64,000 bases of DNA, taken from positions 685,217 to 749,216 of the forward strand of contig NZ_LVJN01000018.1 of NCBI RefSeq assembly GCF_002109495.1. The letters run 5' to 3'. Below, one piece after another: positions 9,952-18,827 of this stretch. This DNA comes from Magnetofaba australis IT-1 (GTDB lineage Bacteria > Pseudomonadota > Magnetococcia > Magnetococcales > Magnetococcaceae). A program made the position numbers and the translations under genes. Within the stretch, counting starts at the first letter, position 1; every line of letters starts with the position of its first letter. The notes under the pieces are model-generated. The model had not been told where the DNA came from. It searched no databases and saw only the letters and a list, made by a program, of their open reading frames with translations.

Positions 9952-11505
9952 ATGAAGAGTACGACGCTTGCGGCGCTCCTGCTGGCTACCGCTCTGACGG
10001 CAAGCAGCGGCATGGCGCAAATGAACACTGAATTCAGCGGTTCCAACAACGGCCCCTTGGGCCCCATGGGAGCGCCTGGCCAATTTAGTGGTCAGATGAG
10101 CCAAGGCGGTCCCCCGGGCGGGGGACCGCCGCCGGAAGCGTTCAGCGCCTGCGCCGACCGACAACAGGGCGCCGCCTGCCAAGTCACAACGCCCCATGGC
10201 AAGCTGGATGGCCAGTGCCGCCCGGATCGTTTTGGCGGGGCCGGGCTGGTGTGCGTGCCCAACAGCCATCGCGGCGGCCCGCCAGGGATGAACTCTGGCG
10301 GCCAACCTGGCGCAGCGCCAAACATGGCCAATGGCTTCTCTCGCCCTCCGGGGAATTTCGCCAGGGGTCAGAGTCGGCGTCCCCAAGGCGGCGGAGCGCC
10401 CGGGGGACGACCGCAGGGTTACACGCCGCGCGCAGCGGACCCCAACGCCATCGCCACCCACAATCGCTTGCCGGATAGCGGGCAGATCACCTGCTTTGAC
10501 GCACGCCGCGTGATCGACTGTCCCAAGCCTGGCGAACCGTTCTTTGGACAGGATGGCAATTACGCCGGACGCGCCATGGCGTATGAATCGGCGGGCGCTG
10601 GCGCGGTGCGCGATCTTGCCACGGGACTCACCTGGGAGAGCGCGCACCACGCCCAGCGCCTGCACTATCCGCAAGCGCAACAGCGCTGCGCACAACTGAG
10701 TCTGGCCGGACGCGACGATTGGCGCCTGCCCACCATTCGAGAACTCTTCTCCATCAGCCATTGGGCCGGATACACCGGCGGACGCCCCTTCCTGGACAGC
10801 TCGGCGTTTGAGATCAAGCCGCCCAGTTGGCGTGAGTTGGCCAACGACCCCTACGCCACCCACTCGCCGGAGATGATGGGACAGACCTGGTCGGCCACCG
10901 CCTACCCGGGGCGGGTGATGAATCGCGGCGGGCACAACTTCTTCTTCAACTTCCTCGATGGCCGCATCAAGAGCGCGCCGCGCAACGGCCCGGTCGCGCT
11001 CTTCTCCCGCTGCGTGAGCGGTCCGGTATGGGGCGAAAACGATTTTGTCGCCCACAAGGATGGCGTGGTTACCGACCGCGCCTTTGGCCTGATGTGGCAG
11101 CAGAAGGATGATGGCCACACCCGCAACTGGGGCGACGCGCTAGCCTATTGTGAGAATCTCACTCTGGCCAGTCATAACGACTGGCGCCTGCCCAATGTGC
11201 GCGAGCTGCAAAGCCTGGTGGATTACTCCCGCGCCAACCTGGCGCTGGACACCCAATTTTTCACCCAGAGAGACCCCAGCGGTTGGTTCTGGTCCTCCAC
11301 CACCCACGGGGACTCCCCCTCAGAGGCGACTTACCTCTGCTTTGGGCAGTGCGTCTCGACCCAGGGAATCGACGTGCATGGCGCGGGGGCGCAGCGCAGC
11401 GACCCCAAATCGGGCGATCCTACGCGCTGGAGCAGTGGTCGTGGCGGTCAGCAGGATGCGGTGAGAATAGTGAACTATGCGCGCTGCGTGCGCGATGCGA
11501 ACTGA
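9952..11505 (+). CDS. Secreted protein with duplicated DUF1566 (Lcl C-terminal) domains
   Basis: A 517-aa exported protein: signal peptide (cut near SGMA-Q, about residue 22), Gly/Pro-rich region, and the PPPEAFSACADRQQG...CQVTTPHGKL domain shared with its upstream neighbour. Two DUF1566-type domains follow, each with a GL-W------ signature, paired Cys and a DDWRLP/NDWRLPN-RELxS motif (about residues 222-260 and 378-425), ending in an RCV segment. DUF1566 domains are common in secreted or surface proteins and resemble C-type-lectin/sulfatase-modifying-like folds. Translation is probably coupled to the upstream gene across 5 bp. Ligand and role unknown. It converges with the HU-like gene 6 bp away. 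Confidence 0.8.
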   Translation: MKSTTLAALLLATALTASSGMAQMNTEFSGSNNGPLGPMGAPGQFSGQMSQGGPPGGGPPPEAFSACADRQQGAACQVTTPHGKLDGQCRPDRFGGAGLVCVPNSHRGGPPGMNSGGQPGAAPNMANGFSRPPGNFARGQSRRPQGGGAPGGRPQGYTPRAADPNAIATHNRLPDSGQITCFDARRVIDCPKPGEPFFGQDGNYAGRAMAYESAGAGAVRDLATGLTWESAHHAQRLHYPQAQQRCAQLSLAGRDDWRLPTIRELFSISHWAGYTGGRPFLDSSAFEIKPPSWRELANDPYATHSPEMMGQTWSATAYPGRVMNRGGHNFFFNFLDGRIKSAPRNGPVALFSRCVSGPVWGENDFVAHKDGVVTDRAFGLMWQQKDDGHTRNWGDALAYCENLTLASHNDWRLPNVRELQSLVDYSRANLALDTQFFTQRDPSGWFWSSTTHGDSPSEATYLCFGQCVSTQGIDVHGAGAQRSDPKSGDPTRWSSGRGGQQDAVRIVNYARCVRDAN

Positions 11506-11511
11506 CAGGGA

Positions 11512-11832
11512 CTACTTCTTCTTGATCGGGCGCGGCATGGTGTGTTTCCAATCCACGCCATCGTTCATGCGCTTGCGCAAAGCGGGGTCGGATTGAAAAT
11601 AGGGCACGTTGCGCCCCGGCAGCGTGACCATCTCCCGGGTATCCGGGTGCGGACCCAACCACGGCGGAATGCGCTTGATGGCAAACTCGCCAAACCCCTC
11701 GAAGCAGATGCGTTCGCCAGCAGCCAACTGTTCGGCGATTGACTCCAGAAGGCTGGCGATCAGCGCTGAAGCGGTTTTATAATCCACGCCTTGCTGTTCG
11801 GCGATCTGTTCGATAAGGCGTTCTGCGTCCAT
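11512..11832 (-). CDS. HU/IHF-family DNA-binding protein
   Basis: A 106-aa protein with the HU/IHF fold: N-terminal helices (LIEQIAEQQGVDYKTASALIASLLESIAEQL), the turn CFEGFGEFAIKRIPP, and the DNA-intercalating beta-arm region around PWLGPHPDTRE. The VPYFQSDPALRKRMN helix corresponds to the VPAFKPGKALK motif of canonical HU. The Lys-rich tail PRPIKKK is extra. It is probably a divergent nucleoid-associated protein. It is convergent with the DUF1566 gene and divergent from the ParA-type gene. Confidence 0.85.
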   Translation of the reverse strand: MDAERLIEQIAEQQGVDYKTASALIASLLESIAEQLAAGERICFEGFGEFAIKRIPPWLGPHPDTREMVTLPGRNVPYFQSDPALRKRMNDGVDWKHTMPRPIKKK

Positions 11833-11940
11833 GCTTCTTTCCCGAGCCGCATTGTTGGTGGGAGACCACCTTACCCCATTGGCGCGGCTTTTTGAATCCT
11901 AGAGTCCGCGCCCCGGAACAACAGTGAAAGCGATGGGCAA

Positions 11941-12540
11941 ATGGCGGTTTACGCGCTCTATCATCAAAAAGGCGGCACAGGAAAAAGCACCTTGGCAGTC
12001 GCATTAAGCTGGCGTTTGGCGCAAAGCGGCGCCTCGGTTCTGCTGCTGGACGCCGACGATCAAGGCACCGCCTCGCACTGGTATGAGAGCGTGGGCGAAG
12101 CGCTCAATCTGCCCCTCCTCGTCCGTCATCAACTGCTGCAAACCCTGCCCGAGGCGCTGCCGCGCTTTACCCCCCAATTTGAACACGTGATCATCGATGC
12201 GCCGCCGCGCCTGGAGACCGCTCTGGTGGATCTGCTGGCCATCTGCGATCGACTGATCATCCCCTGCCGCCCCACCTTGCCAGACATCTGGTCGTTGGAG
12301 GGGCTCAGCGCCCTGCTTGCCCAGGCCCAGGCCAAACGCGCCGCCCCCCTACCCGCCATGATCGCCATCAATCACTATCGCGGCGAAGATCTCGGCCCGC
12401 TGCACGCGCAGGCGGTGGCATACCATTTGTCCGTTATGGATGCGCCCATTCCGTGGGATCCCGCATTTGCCGCCCTGTTCAGCGGCGCGCCGCTACCGGA
12501 GCATTTTTCCCAATTGCTGGAGAATCTTCTGCCGCGATGA
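11941..12540 (+). CDS. ParA-family ATPase (orphan)
   Basis: A 199-aa MinD/ParA-type P-loop ATPase. The deviant Walker A KGGTGKST lies at about 10-17, LLLDADDQGTASHW at about 34-47 (Walker A' region) and VIIDAPPR at about 83-90 (Walker B). It is compact, without an N-terminal HTH, like small ParA proteins that position cellular cargo such as chemoreceptor arrays or plasmids. No parB or cargo gene is adjacent, so the cargo is unknown. ATG is at 11941. Confidence 0.87.
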   Translation: MAVYALYHQKGGTGKSTLAVALSWRLAQSGASVLLLDADDQGTASHWYESVGEALNLPLLVRHQLLQTLPEALPRFTPQFEHVIIDAPPRLETALVDLLAICDRLIIPCRPTLPDIWSLEGLSALLAQAQAKRAAPLPAMIAINHYRGEDLGPLHAQAVAYHLSVMDAPIPWDPAFAALFSGAPLPEHFSQLLENLLPR

Positions 12541-12715
12541 CGCAATTGTCTCGGCAAGATTTTCCCAGCAACCCGACTTTTCGCCTCCCCGCATCCGCCG
12601 AACAATCAAGATTCTCCCAGTTTCTCAACTGTTTAACATAATGGCCTGGCGGTTGCTTTGTGACAGACGTGAAGAGACCAACGCTGTTCGTTGGCCACGA
12701 GTTGGGAGAGAGATC

Positions 12716-13117
12716 ATGAACCGTTCCCGCTACTGGAGCGCCGCGCCCATGATATTGATGGCGGCGCTTGTCGCCTTGCCGTTGCAGAATAGCCCGGCGG
12801 CGATCCCCTCGGAACGCGCGCCGCGTCACGGCGCATCGCAAACGCGGTTCGCGCCGGAAGTGGAGCGCCAACAGTTGGCGCAACGCCCCTGGGTGAGCGA
12901 CGCCCAGCAAACGCATCGGGATCTGCAAGGCAACACCGACCTGATGTGGGCCGCCAGCAAGGGCCATCTAGGTATGGTGCTGCGTCTGCTTGATGAAGGC
13001 GCCAGTCCCTACGCGCAGAACTGGTGGGGGCAAACCGCCCTGGAGCTGGCGCAGAGCGCCGGACACCAAGAGGTGGCCGAGGCGCTGCTGGTGCGGCTGC
13101 ATGGCGTGGCCAATTGA
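12716..13117 (+). CDS. Exported ankyrin-repeat protein
   Basis: A 133-aa protein with an N-terminal signal peptide or anchor (about residues 8-28, LMAALVALPL), a linker, and about two ankyrin repeats at 72-128 (GNTDLMWAASKGHLGMVLRLLDEGA; GQTALELAQSAGHQEVAEALL). A longer in-frame ORF extends upstream but lacks signal character; the ATG at 12716 follows GGGAGAG and gives a proper signal sequence. It probably mediates periplasmic protein contacts. The partner is unknown. Confidence 0.78.
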   Translation: MNRSRYWSAAPMILMAALVALPLQNSPAAIPSERAPRHGASQTRFAPEVERQQLAQRPWVSDAQQTHRDLQGNTDLMWAASKGHLGMVLRLLDEGASPYAQNWWGQTALELAQSAGHQEVAEALLVRLHGVAN

Positions 13118-13134
13118 GATGGCCAGCTCAGTTT

Positions 13135-13596
13135 GAGTCAGCCGAATTCACAATGGGACATTGGCGATTTTGAATATGGAAGATATCGAGGGCTGCGCCC
13201 TCGAGCTCCCAAAAAGCCAAACCGTGGGGAGCCGCCCATTTGTTAGAGTCGCTAGCATCCAAAAGTAAACATATGGGCGCTGGAAGATATCGAGGGCTTT
13301 GCCCTCAAGCTCCCAACAACCAAACCGTGGGGAGCCGCCCATTTGTTAGAGTCGCTAGCATCCAAAAGTAAACATATGGGCGCTGGAAGATATCGAGGGC
13401 TTTGCCCTCGAGCTCCCAACAACCAAACCGTGGGGGCGCCGCCCTTTTTGTTAGATACGGCTTTGCCTGTGGCCGCTGGGGGCGCGCCCCCAGACCCCGC
13501 CGCCGACCAGTCGGCGGCCAATAGTCAGCGCAAGCTCAAGCTACGTCACGCAAACATTGACCGTTCTGTGCAGTTTCGGTTTTGACTCGCTGTTGC
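13135..13596 (+). repeat. MITE-like element copy 2 with internal tandem 103-bp duplication
   Basis: The left end and hairpins A/B are followed by two near-identical 103-bp units (about 13241-13343 and 13344-13446). Each begins TTAGAGTCGCTAGCATCC and contains its own left-end-like segment and hairpin A. Hairpins C and D, the conserved AGTCAGCGCAAGCT tract and the right end (TTCGGTTTTGACTCGCTG) follow once. 13597-13807 holds no gene I can support. Confidence 0.75.
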
Positions 13597-13807
13597 CAAT
13601 GTGAAGGCGTTGCCCGCACACGCTCAGAGAAACGTGCAACAAACGCATTGGGAATGGGACTTATTCTTATAGACAGCGGCGCTCTTGCCCATGGATTCGA
13701 TCTCGATGCAAGCATAGCGTCTGCAAGACAACACATGCGGAGGGACGCGCATGAAAAGCAGTGGGAGCAGTTCATTTATATTGATGTGCGCAGATATTAG
13801 CGCATCA

Positions 13808-14710
13808 TCACATCAGCCGATCCGCGCGCAGGAAGAGGCCGCGCGCCACCCCCTCCTGCAGCGTGCGACCCACGCCCGCTTGCCACGAGTCCGCCTCAAC
13901 GCCCAACGCTTGGCGTGCGGCGGCGCAATCCAACACGCTGTAGGCCGGGCGACGCGCCGCCTGGGGATACTCCGCTGAAGGGATGGCGGTGATGGGGATC
14001 TCCTGTTTGAGCAGCCCCAACGCCAACGCGCGGCGCTGAATCTCACAGGCGAACCCATGCCAACTGGCCGCGCCGGATTGCGCCCAATGCCACACCCCGT
14101 GGGCGGCGGGCGCATCCGTCACCACGCACCAGATTGTCTGGGCCAGAGCGCCAGCCTGAGTGGGCGAACCCACCTGATCGTCGATCACGCGCAAGGCGTC
14201 CCGCTCGCGCAGCAGGCGCAAAATGGTGGAGACGAAATTCCCCGCGCGCGCGCTGTGCAGCCACGCGCTGCGAATCACCAATGCGCGCTCGCCCAATGTG
14301 CGCAGCGCACGCTCCTCCCCCTGCAACTTGCTTTCACCATACACACTCAGCGGCGCAGTGGCGTCAGCGGGGGTATAGGGAATCCGGGAGCAGCCGTCAA
14401 ACACATAATCGGTGGAGATGTGGATCAGACGCGCGCCCACACGAGCGGCGGCGCGGGCGACATTCTCCACCCCATCGGCATTGATGGCGAAGGCGCGCTG
14501 CGGCTCCGCTTCAGCGCGGTCCACGGCGGTGTAGGCTGCGCAGTTAATTATAGTTGAAGGATTTATATGAAGGATTGCATCAGTTATTTCTGATTTATCA
14601 CAGATATCTGCATTAGAATGGGGCAGATAAATCACTTTTCCGCCCTTATCTGCGTATATTTCCAACTCCAAGCCCAACTGCCCCCCGGCGCCCAGCACCA
14701 GAATCGTCAC
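13808..14710 (-). CDS. rfbD: dTDP-4-dehydrorhamnose reductase
   Basis: A 300-aa SDR-family reductase that makes dTDP-L-rhamnose from dTDP-4-dehydrorhamnose with NAD(P)H, for surface polysaccharide. The N-terminal Rossmann motif is GAGGQLG; HISTDYVFDG carries the catalytic Thr/Tyr region and YGESKLQGE the catalytic Tyr-x3-Lys. The start is the GTG at 14708-14710, which overlaps the rfbC stop (GTGA); the longer in-frame ORF lies within rfbC. Codons for about residues 15-55 are strikingly AT-rich compared with the rest of the gene, suggesting a recombined patch. It is the last gene of trpEGD-rfbCD. Confidence 0.93.
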   Translation of the reverse strand: MTILVLGAGGQLGLELEIYADKGGKVIYLPHSNADICDKSEITDAILHINPSTIINCAAYTAVDRAEAEPQRAFAINADGVENVARAAARVGARLIHISTDYVFDGCSRIPYTPADATAPLSVYGESKLQGEERALRTLGERALVIRSAWLHSARAGNFVSTILRLLRERDALRVIDDQVGSPTQAGALAQTIWCVVTDAPAAHGVWHWAQSGAASWHGFACEIQRRALALGLLKQEIPITAIPSAEYPQAARRPAYSVLDCAAARQALGVEADSWQAGVGRTLQEGVARGLFLRADRLM

Positions 14711-15252
14711 GGGAACAGTTCCGCATCGCGCCAAGCAGTGGCGTCCTGATCCTTCTGTGAGAGCGTCAGCGCGCCCTCCAGTTGCGGCCACACTATGGCC
14801 AGATCGGGGTCATCCCAGCGAATCGCCCGCTCCCACTGTGGCGCATAGGTGTCGGTGCAGAGGTACTCAAACTCGGCGCGCTCGCTCAAGGTGAGAAAGC
14901 CGTGGGCGAATCCTGGGGGGATCCACACCCCTTCGCGGGTGACGTCATTGAGCACCCAGCCATCCCACTGACCGAAGGTGGGGGAGGAGCGGCGCAAATC
15001 CACCGCCACATCGAAGATCTCGCCGCGCAGCACCCGCACCAATTTGCCCTGAGGCTGCTGAATCTGGTAGTGCAACCCGCGCAGCACGCCGCGTTGGGAG
15101 CCGCTCTGATTCATCTGCACGAATTCGGCGTCGATGCCCGCCTCGCGCAGCTCCTTCTGCCGCCACGCCTCGAAGAAGTAGCCGCGATCATCCCCATACA
15201 CTCGCGGCAGAATCCGCATGACGCCTTCCAACCGGGTGGGCGCGATACGCAT
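14707..15252 (-). CDS. rfbC: dTDP-4-dehydrorhamnose 3,5-epimerase
   Basis: A 181-aa cupin-fold epimerase acting just before RfbD in dTDP-L-rhamnose synthesis. Visible motifs are FFEAWRQKELREAGID, QMNQSGSQRGVLRGLHYQ (substrate-binding Arg and active-site His), DLRRSSPTFGQW, and PPGFAHGFLTLSE. Length matches RmlC. It lies 12 bp downstream of trpD and overlaps rfbD, so translation is probably coupled. rfbA and rfbB are not in the window. Confidence 0.95.
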   Translation of the reverse strand: MRIAPTRLEGVMRILPRVYGDDRGYFFEAWRQKELREAGIDAEFVQMNQSGSQRGVLRGLHYQIQQPQGKLVRVLRGEIFDVAVDLRRSSPTFGQWDGWVLNDVTREGVWIPPGFAHGFLTLSERAEFEYLCTDTYAPQWERAIRWDDPDLAIVWPQLEGALTLSQKDQDATAWRDAELFP

Positions 15253-15264
15253 CGGGCTCGCCTC

Positions 15265-16290
15265 TTACACGCTGACGTTGGAGGTCTGCGCCAGCATATC
15301 CAACCGCTGCAATGCGCGCCCGGAGTCGATGGCCTGAGCGGCCATCTCCATGCCCTCTTTAATGCTAGAGACCATGCCGCTCACATACAGCGCGGCGGCG
15401 GCGTTGATCACCACGATATCCCGTTTGGGGCCCTGCTCGCCGCCCAGCACCGCCCGGGTGATGGCGGCGTTCTCCTCAGCGTCGCCGCCCTTGAGCTCTT
15501 CGGCGGTGCAACTGGTCAGCCCCAGATCCCCCGGCGAGATCATATAGCGACTCACCGAACCATCGGCTTTGAGTTCCGCCACCTGGGTCAAGCCGGTCAC
15601 AGTGATCTCGTCCAGCCCATCGGAGCCGTGGGCCACTATGGCGCGCTTGGAGCCCAAACGCCCCAGCACCCGTGCCATGGGCTCGGTCCAGGCGGAGTCG
15701 AACACGCCGATCAGCTGCGCTTCGGCCCCCGCCGGGTTGGTCAACGGGCCGAGCAGATTGAACACGGTGCGGATGGCCAGCTCCTTGCGTGGCCCCATGG
15801 CGTGCTTCATGGCGCCATGCAGACGCGGGGCGAACAGAAAACCGATGCCCACTTCGCGCAAGCAGGTCTCCACCACGCTCATGTCGGCGTCAATGTTGAC
15901 TCCCAGCGCGGTAAGCACATCCGCCGAACCGCTTTTGGAGGAGATGGAGCGGTTGCCGTGTTTGGCCACCGTCACCCCGGAGGCGGCCACCACGAAGGCC
16001 ACCGTAGTGGAGATATTGAAGGTGCCCGAGGCGTCGCCGCCGGTGCCGCAGGTATCCACGATCACCGCCCCTTCCGGGGCTTTGACCTTGAGCGCCATTT
16101 CGCGCATGGCCAGGGCCGAACCGGCGATCTCATCCACGGTTTCGCCTTTCATGCGCAAGGCGGTGATGTAGGCGCCGATCTGGGCGTCGGTGGCGTTGCC
16201 GGACATGATCTGATCCATGGCCGCGCGCGCCTGTTCCATGGTCAGACTGCGGCGCTCCACGATTTGGGCGATGGCCTGTTGAATCTGCAT
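15265..16290 (-). CDS. trpD: Anthranilate phosphoribosyltransferase
   Basis: A 341-aa enzyme transferring the phosphoribosyl group of PRPP to anthranilate in tryptophan synthesis. Motifs: VDTCGTGGDASGTFNISTT (PRPP/anthranilate-binding glycine loop), KHGNRSISSKSGSADVLTALG, and RTVFNLLGPLTNPA. The ATG at 16288-16290 follows GGAGAG and gives the normal N-terminus; an upstream in-frame extension lacks support. A hairpin array lies between it and trpG. Confidence 0.96.
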   Translation of the reverse strand: MQIQQAIAQIVERRSLTMEQARAAMDQIMSGNATDAQIGAYITALRMKGETVDEIAGSALAMREMALKVKAPEGAVIVDTCGTGGDASGTFNISTTVAFVVAASGVTVAKHGNRSISSKSGSADVLTALGVNIDADMSVVETCLREVGIGFLFAPRLHGAMKHAMGPRKELAIRTVFNLLGPLTNPAGAEAQLIGVFDSAWTEPMARVLGRLGSKRAIVAHGSDGLDEITVTGLTQVAELKADGSVSRYMISPGDLGLTSCTAEELKGGDAEENAAITRAVLGGEQGPKRDIVVINAAAALYVSGMVSSIKEGMEMAAQAIDSGRALQRLDMLAQTSNVSV

Positions 16291-16394
16291 GTTCAGCTCT
16301 CCATAACGCGCGACAGGAAGTCTCTCACTTTGGCTCCCGAAACCTCTCCCGCCATGCACGCAATTCGAAAGCGCGCACGAGGGAAAACTAACGG

Positions 16395-16506
16395 GGGTGC
16401 AGGGGAATCATTCCCCTGCCGGGTCCAGGGCAGAGCCCTGGCGGGTTGAGGGCGGAGCCCTCATGGGTCCAGGGCAAAGCCCTGGTCGGGGTCTGGGGCG
16501 AAGCCC
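16395..16506. repeat. Array of five short palindromes between trpG and trpD
   Basis: Five consecutive perfect or near-perfect stem-loops: CAGGGGAATCATTCCCCTG, CCAGGGCAGAGCCCTGG, TGAGGGCGGAGCCCTCA, CCAGGGCAAAGCCCTGG and CTGGGGCGAAGCCCCAG. They share a GGGC-N3-GCCC core, like hairpins A-C of the dispersed element, but lack its ends. The array fills most of the 266-bp trpG-trpD gap and would be transcribed within the operon. Confidence 0.8.
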
Positions 16507-16556
16507 CAGTCTCTTTCATCTTCCCTTACAACACAGACTAACCAACAACGCCATCA

Positions 16557-17123
16557 TCACATATCCAGGAAGTTCTGCAGCAGCGCGTGGCCGCCGTCGG
16601 TGAGAATCGATTCGGGGTGGAACTGCACCCCCTCCACCGCCAGCTCCTTGTGCCGCACGCCCATGATCAAACCGTCTTCGGTCCAGGCGGTGATCTCCAG
16701 ACAGTCGGGCAGGGTTTCGCGCTCAATCACCAACGAATGGTAGCGGGTGGCTGTCACCGGATTGGGCAGATTGGCGAACACGCCGCTATCGGTGTGATGG
16801 ATGGGCGAAGTTTTGCCGTGCATCACGCCGGAGGGGGCGCGAATGATGCGTCCACCGTAGGCCTGGCCGATGGATTGATGCCCCAGACAGACCCCCAGCA
16901 GCGGGATGCGCCCGGCGAAGTGGCTCACCGCCGCCACGCTGATGCCCGCCTCGGTGGGGGTGCACGGCCCCGGCGACAGACACACATGGGAGGGCCCCAT
17001 GGCGTCGATCTCCTCTAAGGTGATCTCATTGTTGCGGAAAGTGCGCACATCCGCGCCCAGCTCGCCGAAGTACTGCACCAGGTTATAGGTGAAGGAGTCG
17101 TAGTTATCGATCATGACCAACAT
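16557..17123 (-). CDS. trpG: Anthranilate synthase component II (glutamine amidotransferase)
   Basis: A 188-aa class I glutamine amidotransferase supplying ammonia to TrpE. The nucleophile Cys is in [12 protein letters not shown] (about C79), and the His-Glu of the triad is in [13 protein letters not shown] near the C-terminus. [17 protein letters not shown] at the N-terminus is typical. The close homologue PabA cannot be excluded by sequence alone, but position between trpE and trpD supports TrpG. The gap from trpE is 15 bp. Confidence 0.95.
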   Translation of the reverse strand: MLVMIDNYDSFTYNLVQYFGELGADVRTFRNNEITLEEIDAMGPSHVCLSPGPCTPTEAGISVAAVSHFAGRIPLLGVCLGHQSIGQAYGGRIIRAPSGVMHGKTSPIHHTDSGVFANLPNPVTATRYHSLVIERETLPDCLEITAWTEDGLIMGVRHKELAVEGVQFHPESILTDGGHALLQNFLDM

Positions 17124-17138
17124 GGCGCGCCCTCTCTG

Positions 17139-18683
17139 TTAGACATCCAGGCCGCGCTGGGCCAGATCCACCGCGCGGAAAATGGCGCGCGCTTTGTTCA
17201 TGGTCTCCTCCCACTCCTTATCGGGCTGGGAGTCGGCGACGATGCCCGCCCCGGCCTGGATATAGAGACGACCATCCTGAATCACCGCCGTGCGAATGGC
17301 GATGGCCAGATCCATATGTCCCGAATAGGAGAAGTAACCCACCGCGCCCGCATAGGGGCCGCGTTGGGAGACCTCCAGTTCATCAATAATCTCCATGGCG
17401 CGAATCTTCGGCGCGCCGCTCACCGTGCCCGCCGGGAAGGTGGCCGCCACCACATCGAAGGCGTCCAGACCATCCTTCAGGCGCGCCTCCACATTGGAGA
17501 CGATGTGCATCACATGGGAGTAGCGTTCAATCACATACTGCTCGGTCACCTGCACCGTGCCGATCTCGGCGATGCGCCCCAGATCGTTGCGCCCCAGGTC
17601 CACCAGCATCAGATGCTCGGCGCGCTCCTTGGGGTCGGCCAGCAGCTCGGCCTCCAGCTCCTTGTCATGGGTCTCGTCGCGCCCGCGCGGACGGGTGCCG
17701 GCGATGGGCCGCACCGTGGCCGTGGTCCCCTCCTGGCGCACCAGAATCTCCGGGCTGGAGCCCACCAGGGAGAAGTCGCCGCAGCGCACCAGGAACAGAT
17801 AGGGCGAGGGGTTGGTGGCGCGCAAGGCGCGATAGAGCTGGCTGTCGGCATGGGGGAAAGGAATCGACAGGCGCTGCGAGAGCACCACTTGCATGATGTC
17901 CCCGGCCAGGATGTACTCCTTGGCGCGCACCACGGCGGCTTCATACTCTTCGCGGGTCATCTCAGAGACGAAGTCCGACTCGCTCACGGTCTGCGGCGGG
18001 TGCGTATTCTCCTGCGAGCGCAGCGGCTCCTTCAATTTCGCCACAATGGCTTCAATGCGCGACGCCGCCAGCTCATAAGCCTGGGCGGGGTCGTCCCCCT
18101 GCTCCAGGCGCACGTTGCGCACGATCTTCAAGCGGCCATAGAGATTGTCGAACACCAACACGGTGTCGCAGAACATAAAGAAGACGTCGGGGGTCTCCAG
18201 CGTGGCCGGGTTGTCGTTGGGGATGGTCTCAAAACAGCGCACCGAGTCATAGCCCAAATAGCCCACCGCGCCGCCGCAGAAGCGCGGCAGATTCTCACAC
18301 GCCACCGGCGTGTTCTCCGCCATCAACTCGCGCAGTGTGCGCACCGGGTCCACATCGTCGAAGCTCTTGACCCGCAGCTCCGGCTCCAGGGTTTCGATCT
18401 CCACCCGACGCCCCCAGGCGCGATACAACATGCGCGGGGCCAGCCCGATCAGACTGTAGCGCCCCCACTTCTCCCCGCCCTGCACCGATTCCAGCAGAAA
18501 CGCATGGGGATCCTGCGCCGCCACTTTGAGGAAGGCGGTGACCGGGGTATCCAGGTCGGCCATGATCTCACGATAGACGGGAATCAGATTCCCCTCTTCG
18601 CACAGAGATTGGAATTGATCCAACGTGGGATGGAGCACTGTGGTTCCGCGCCTCCCCGGCGCCAGCAGATGGAGATCCGTCAT
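17139..18683 (-). CDS. trpE: Anthranilate synthase component I
   Basis: A chorismate-utilising enzyme that makes anthranilate with TrpG. About 514 aa from the ATG at 18681-18683. Motifs: EEGNLIPVYREI (N-terminal), the tryptophan-feedback region LLESVQGGEKWGRYS, PYLFLVRCGDFSLVGSSPEILV, RPIAGTRPRGRD, HLMLVDLGRNDLGRIAE, and GTVSGAPKIRAMEIIDELE. The exact start is uncertain: an in-frame GTG at 18704 and a longer ORF exist and no strong ribosome-binding site is visible. I see no trp leader peptide or T-box upstream. First gene of trpE-trpG-trpD-rfbC-rfbD. Confidence 0.95.
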   Translation of the reverse strand: MTDLHLLAPGRRGTTVLHPTLDQFQSLCEEGNLIPVYREIMADLDTPVTAFLKVAAQDPHAFLLESVQGGEKWGRYSLIGLAPRMLYRAWGRRVEIETLEPELRVKSFDDVDPVRTLRELMAENTPVACENLPRFCGGAVGYLGYDSVRCFETIPNDNPATLETPDVFFMFCDTVLVFDNLYGRLKIVRNVRLEQGDDPAQAYELAASRIEAIVAKLKEPLRSQENTHPPQTVSESDFVSEMTREEYEAAVVRAKEYILAGDIMQVVLSQRLSIPFPHADSQLYRALRATNPSPYLFLVRCGDFSLVGSSPEILVRQEGTTATVRPIAGTRPRGRDETHDKELEAELLADPKERAEHLMLVDLGRNDLGRIAEIGTVQVTEQYVIERYSHVMHIVSNVEARLKDGLDAFDVVAATFPAGTVSGAPKIRAMEIIDELEVSQRGPYAGAVGYFSYSGHMDLAIAIRTAVIQDGRLYIQAGAGIVADSQPDKEWEETMNKARAIFRAVDLAQRGLDV

Positions 18684-18779
18684 CAAATGGGAAAATCGGC
18701 TCACGCTACCATTTTTTCCCTGCGCGCGCACCGGTTTCGCCGGGGTTTCAGGGCGGTGAAATTTTCTTGAAAAAAATGT

Positions 18780-18808
18780 TTGACCCGCCGGGGCCAGATG
18801 TATATATT
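18780..18808 (+). promoter_or_regulatory. Sigma-70-type promoter of tRNA-Ala
   Basis: A -35 box TTGACC (18780-18785) and -10 box TATATT (18803-18808) are separated by 17 bp and lie 19 bp upstream of the tRNA 5' end. Confidence 0.8.
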
Positions 18809-18827
18809 GGCGCTCTCAGACGGACAC

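Noticed and set aside
12440..12715. N-terminal extension of the ankyrin gene
   Set aside because: The upstream in-frame region overlaps the ParA-type gene and would bury the signal peptide; the ATG at 12716 has a good ribosome-binding site.
13582..13800. 72-codon ORF after repeat copy 2
   Set aside because: No ribosome-binding site or recognisable motif; the start lies at the repeat boundary.
16395..16506. Hairpin array considered as a CRISPR array
   Set aside because: The palindromes are adjacent and differ from each other, there are no unique 30-40-bp spacers, and no cas gene is present.
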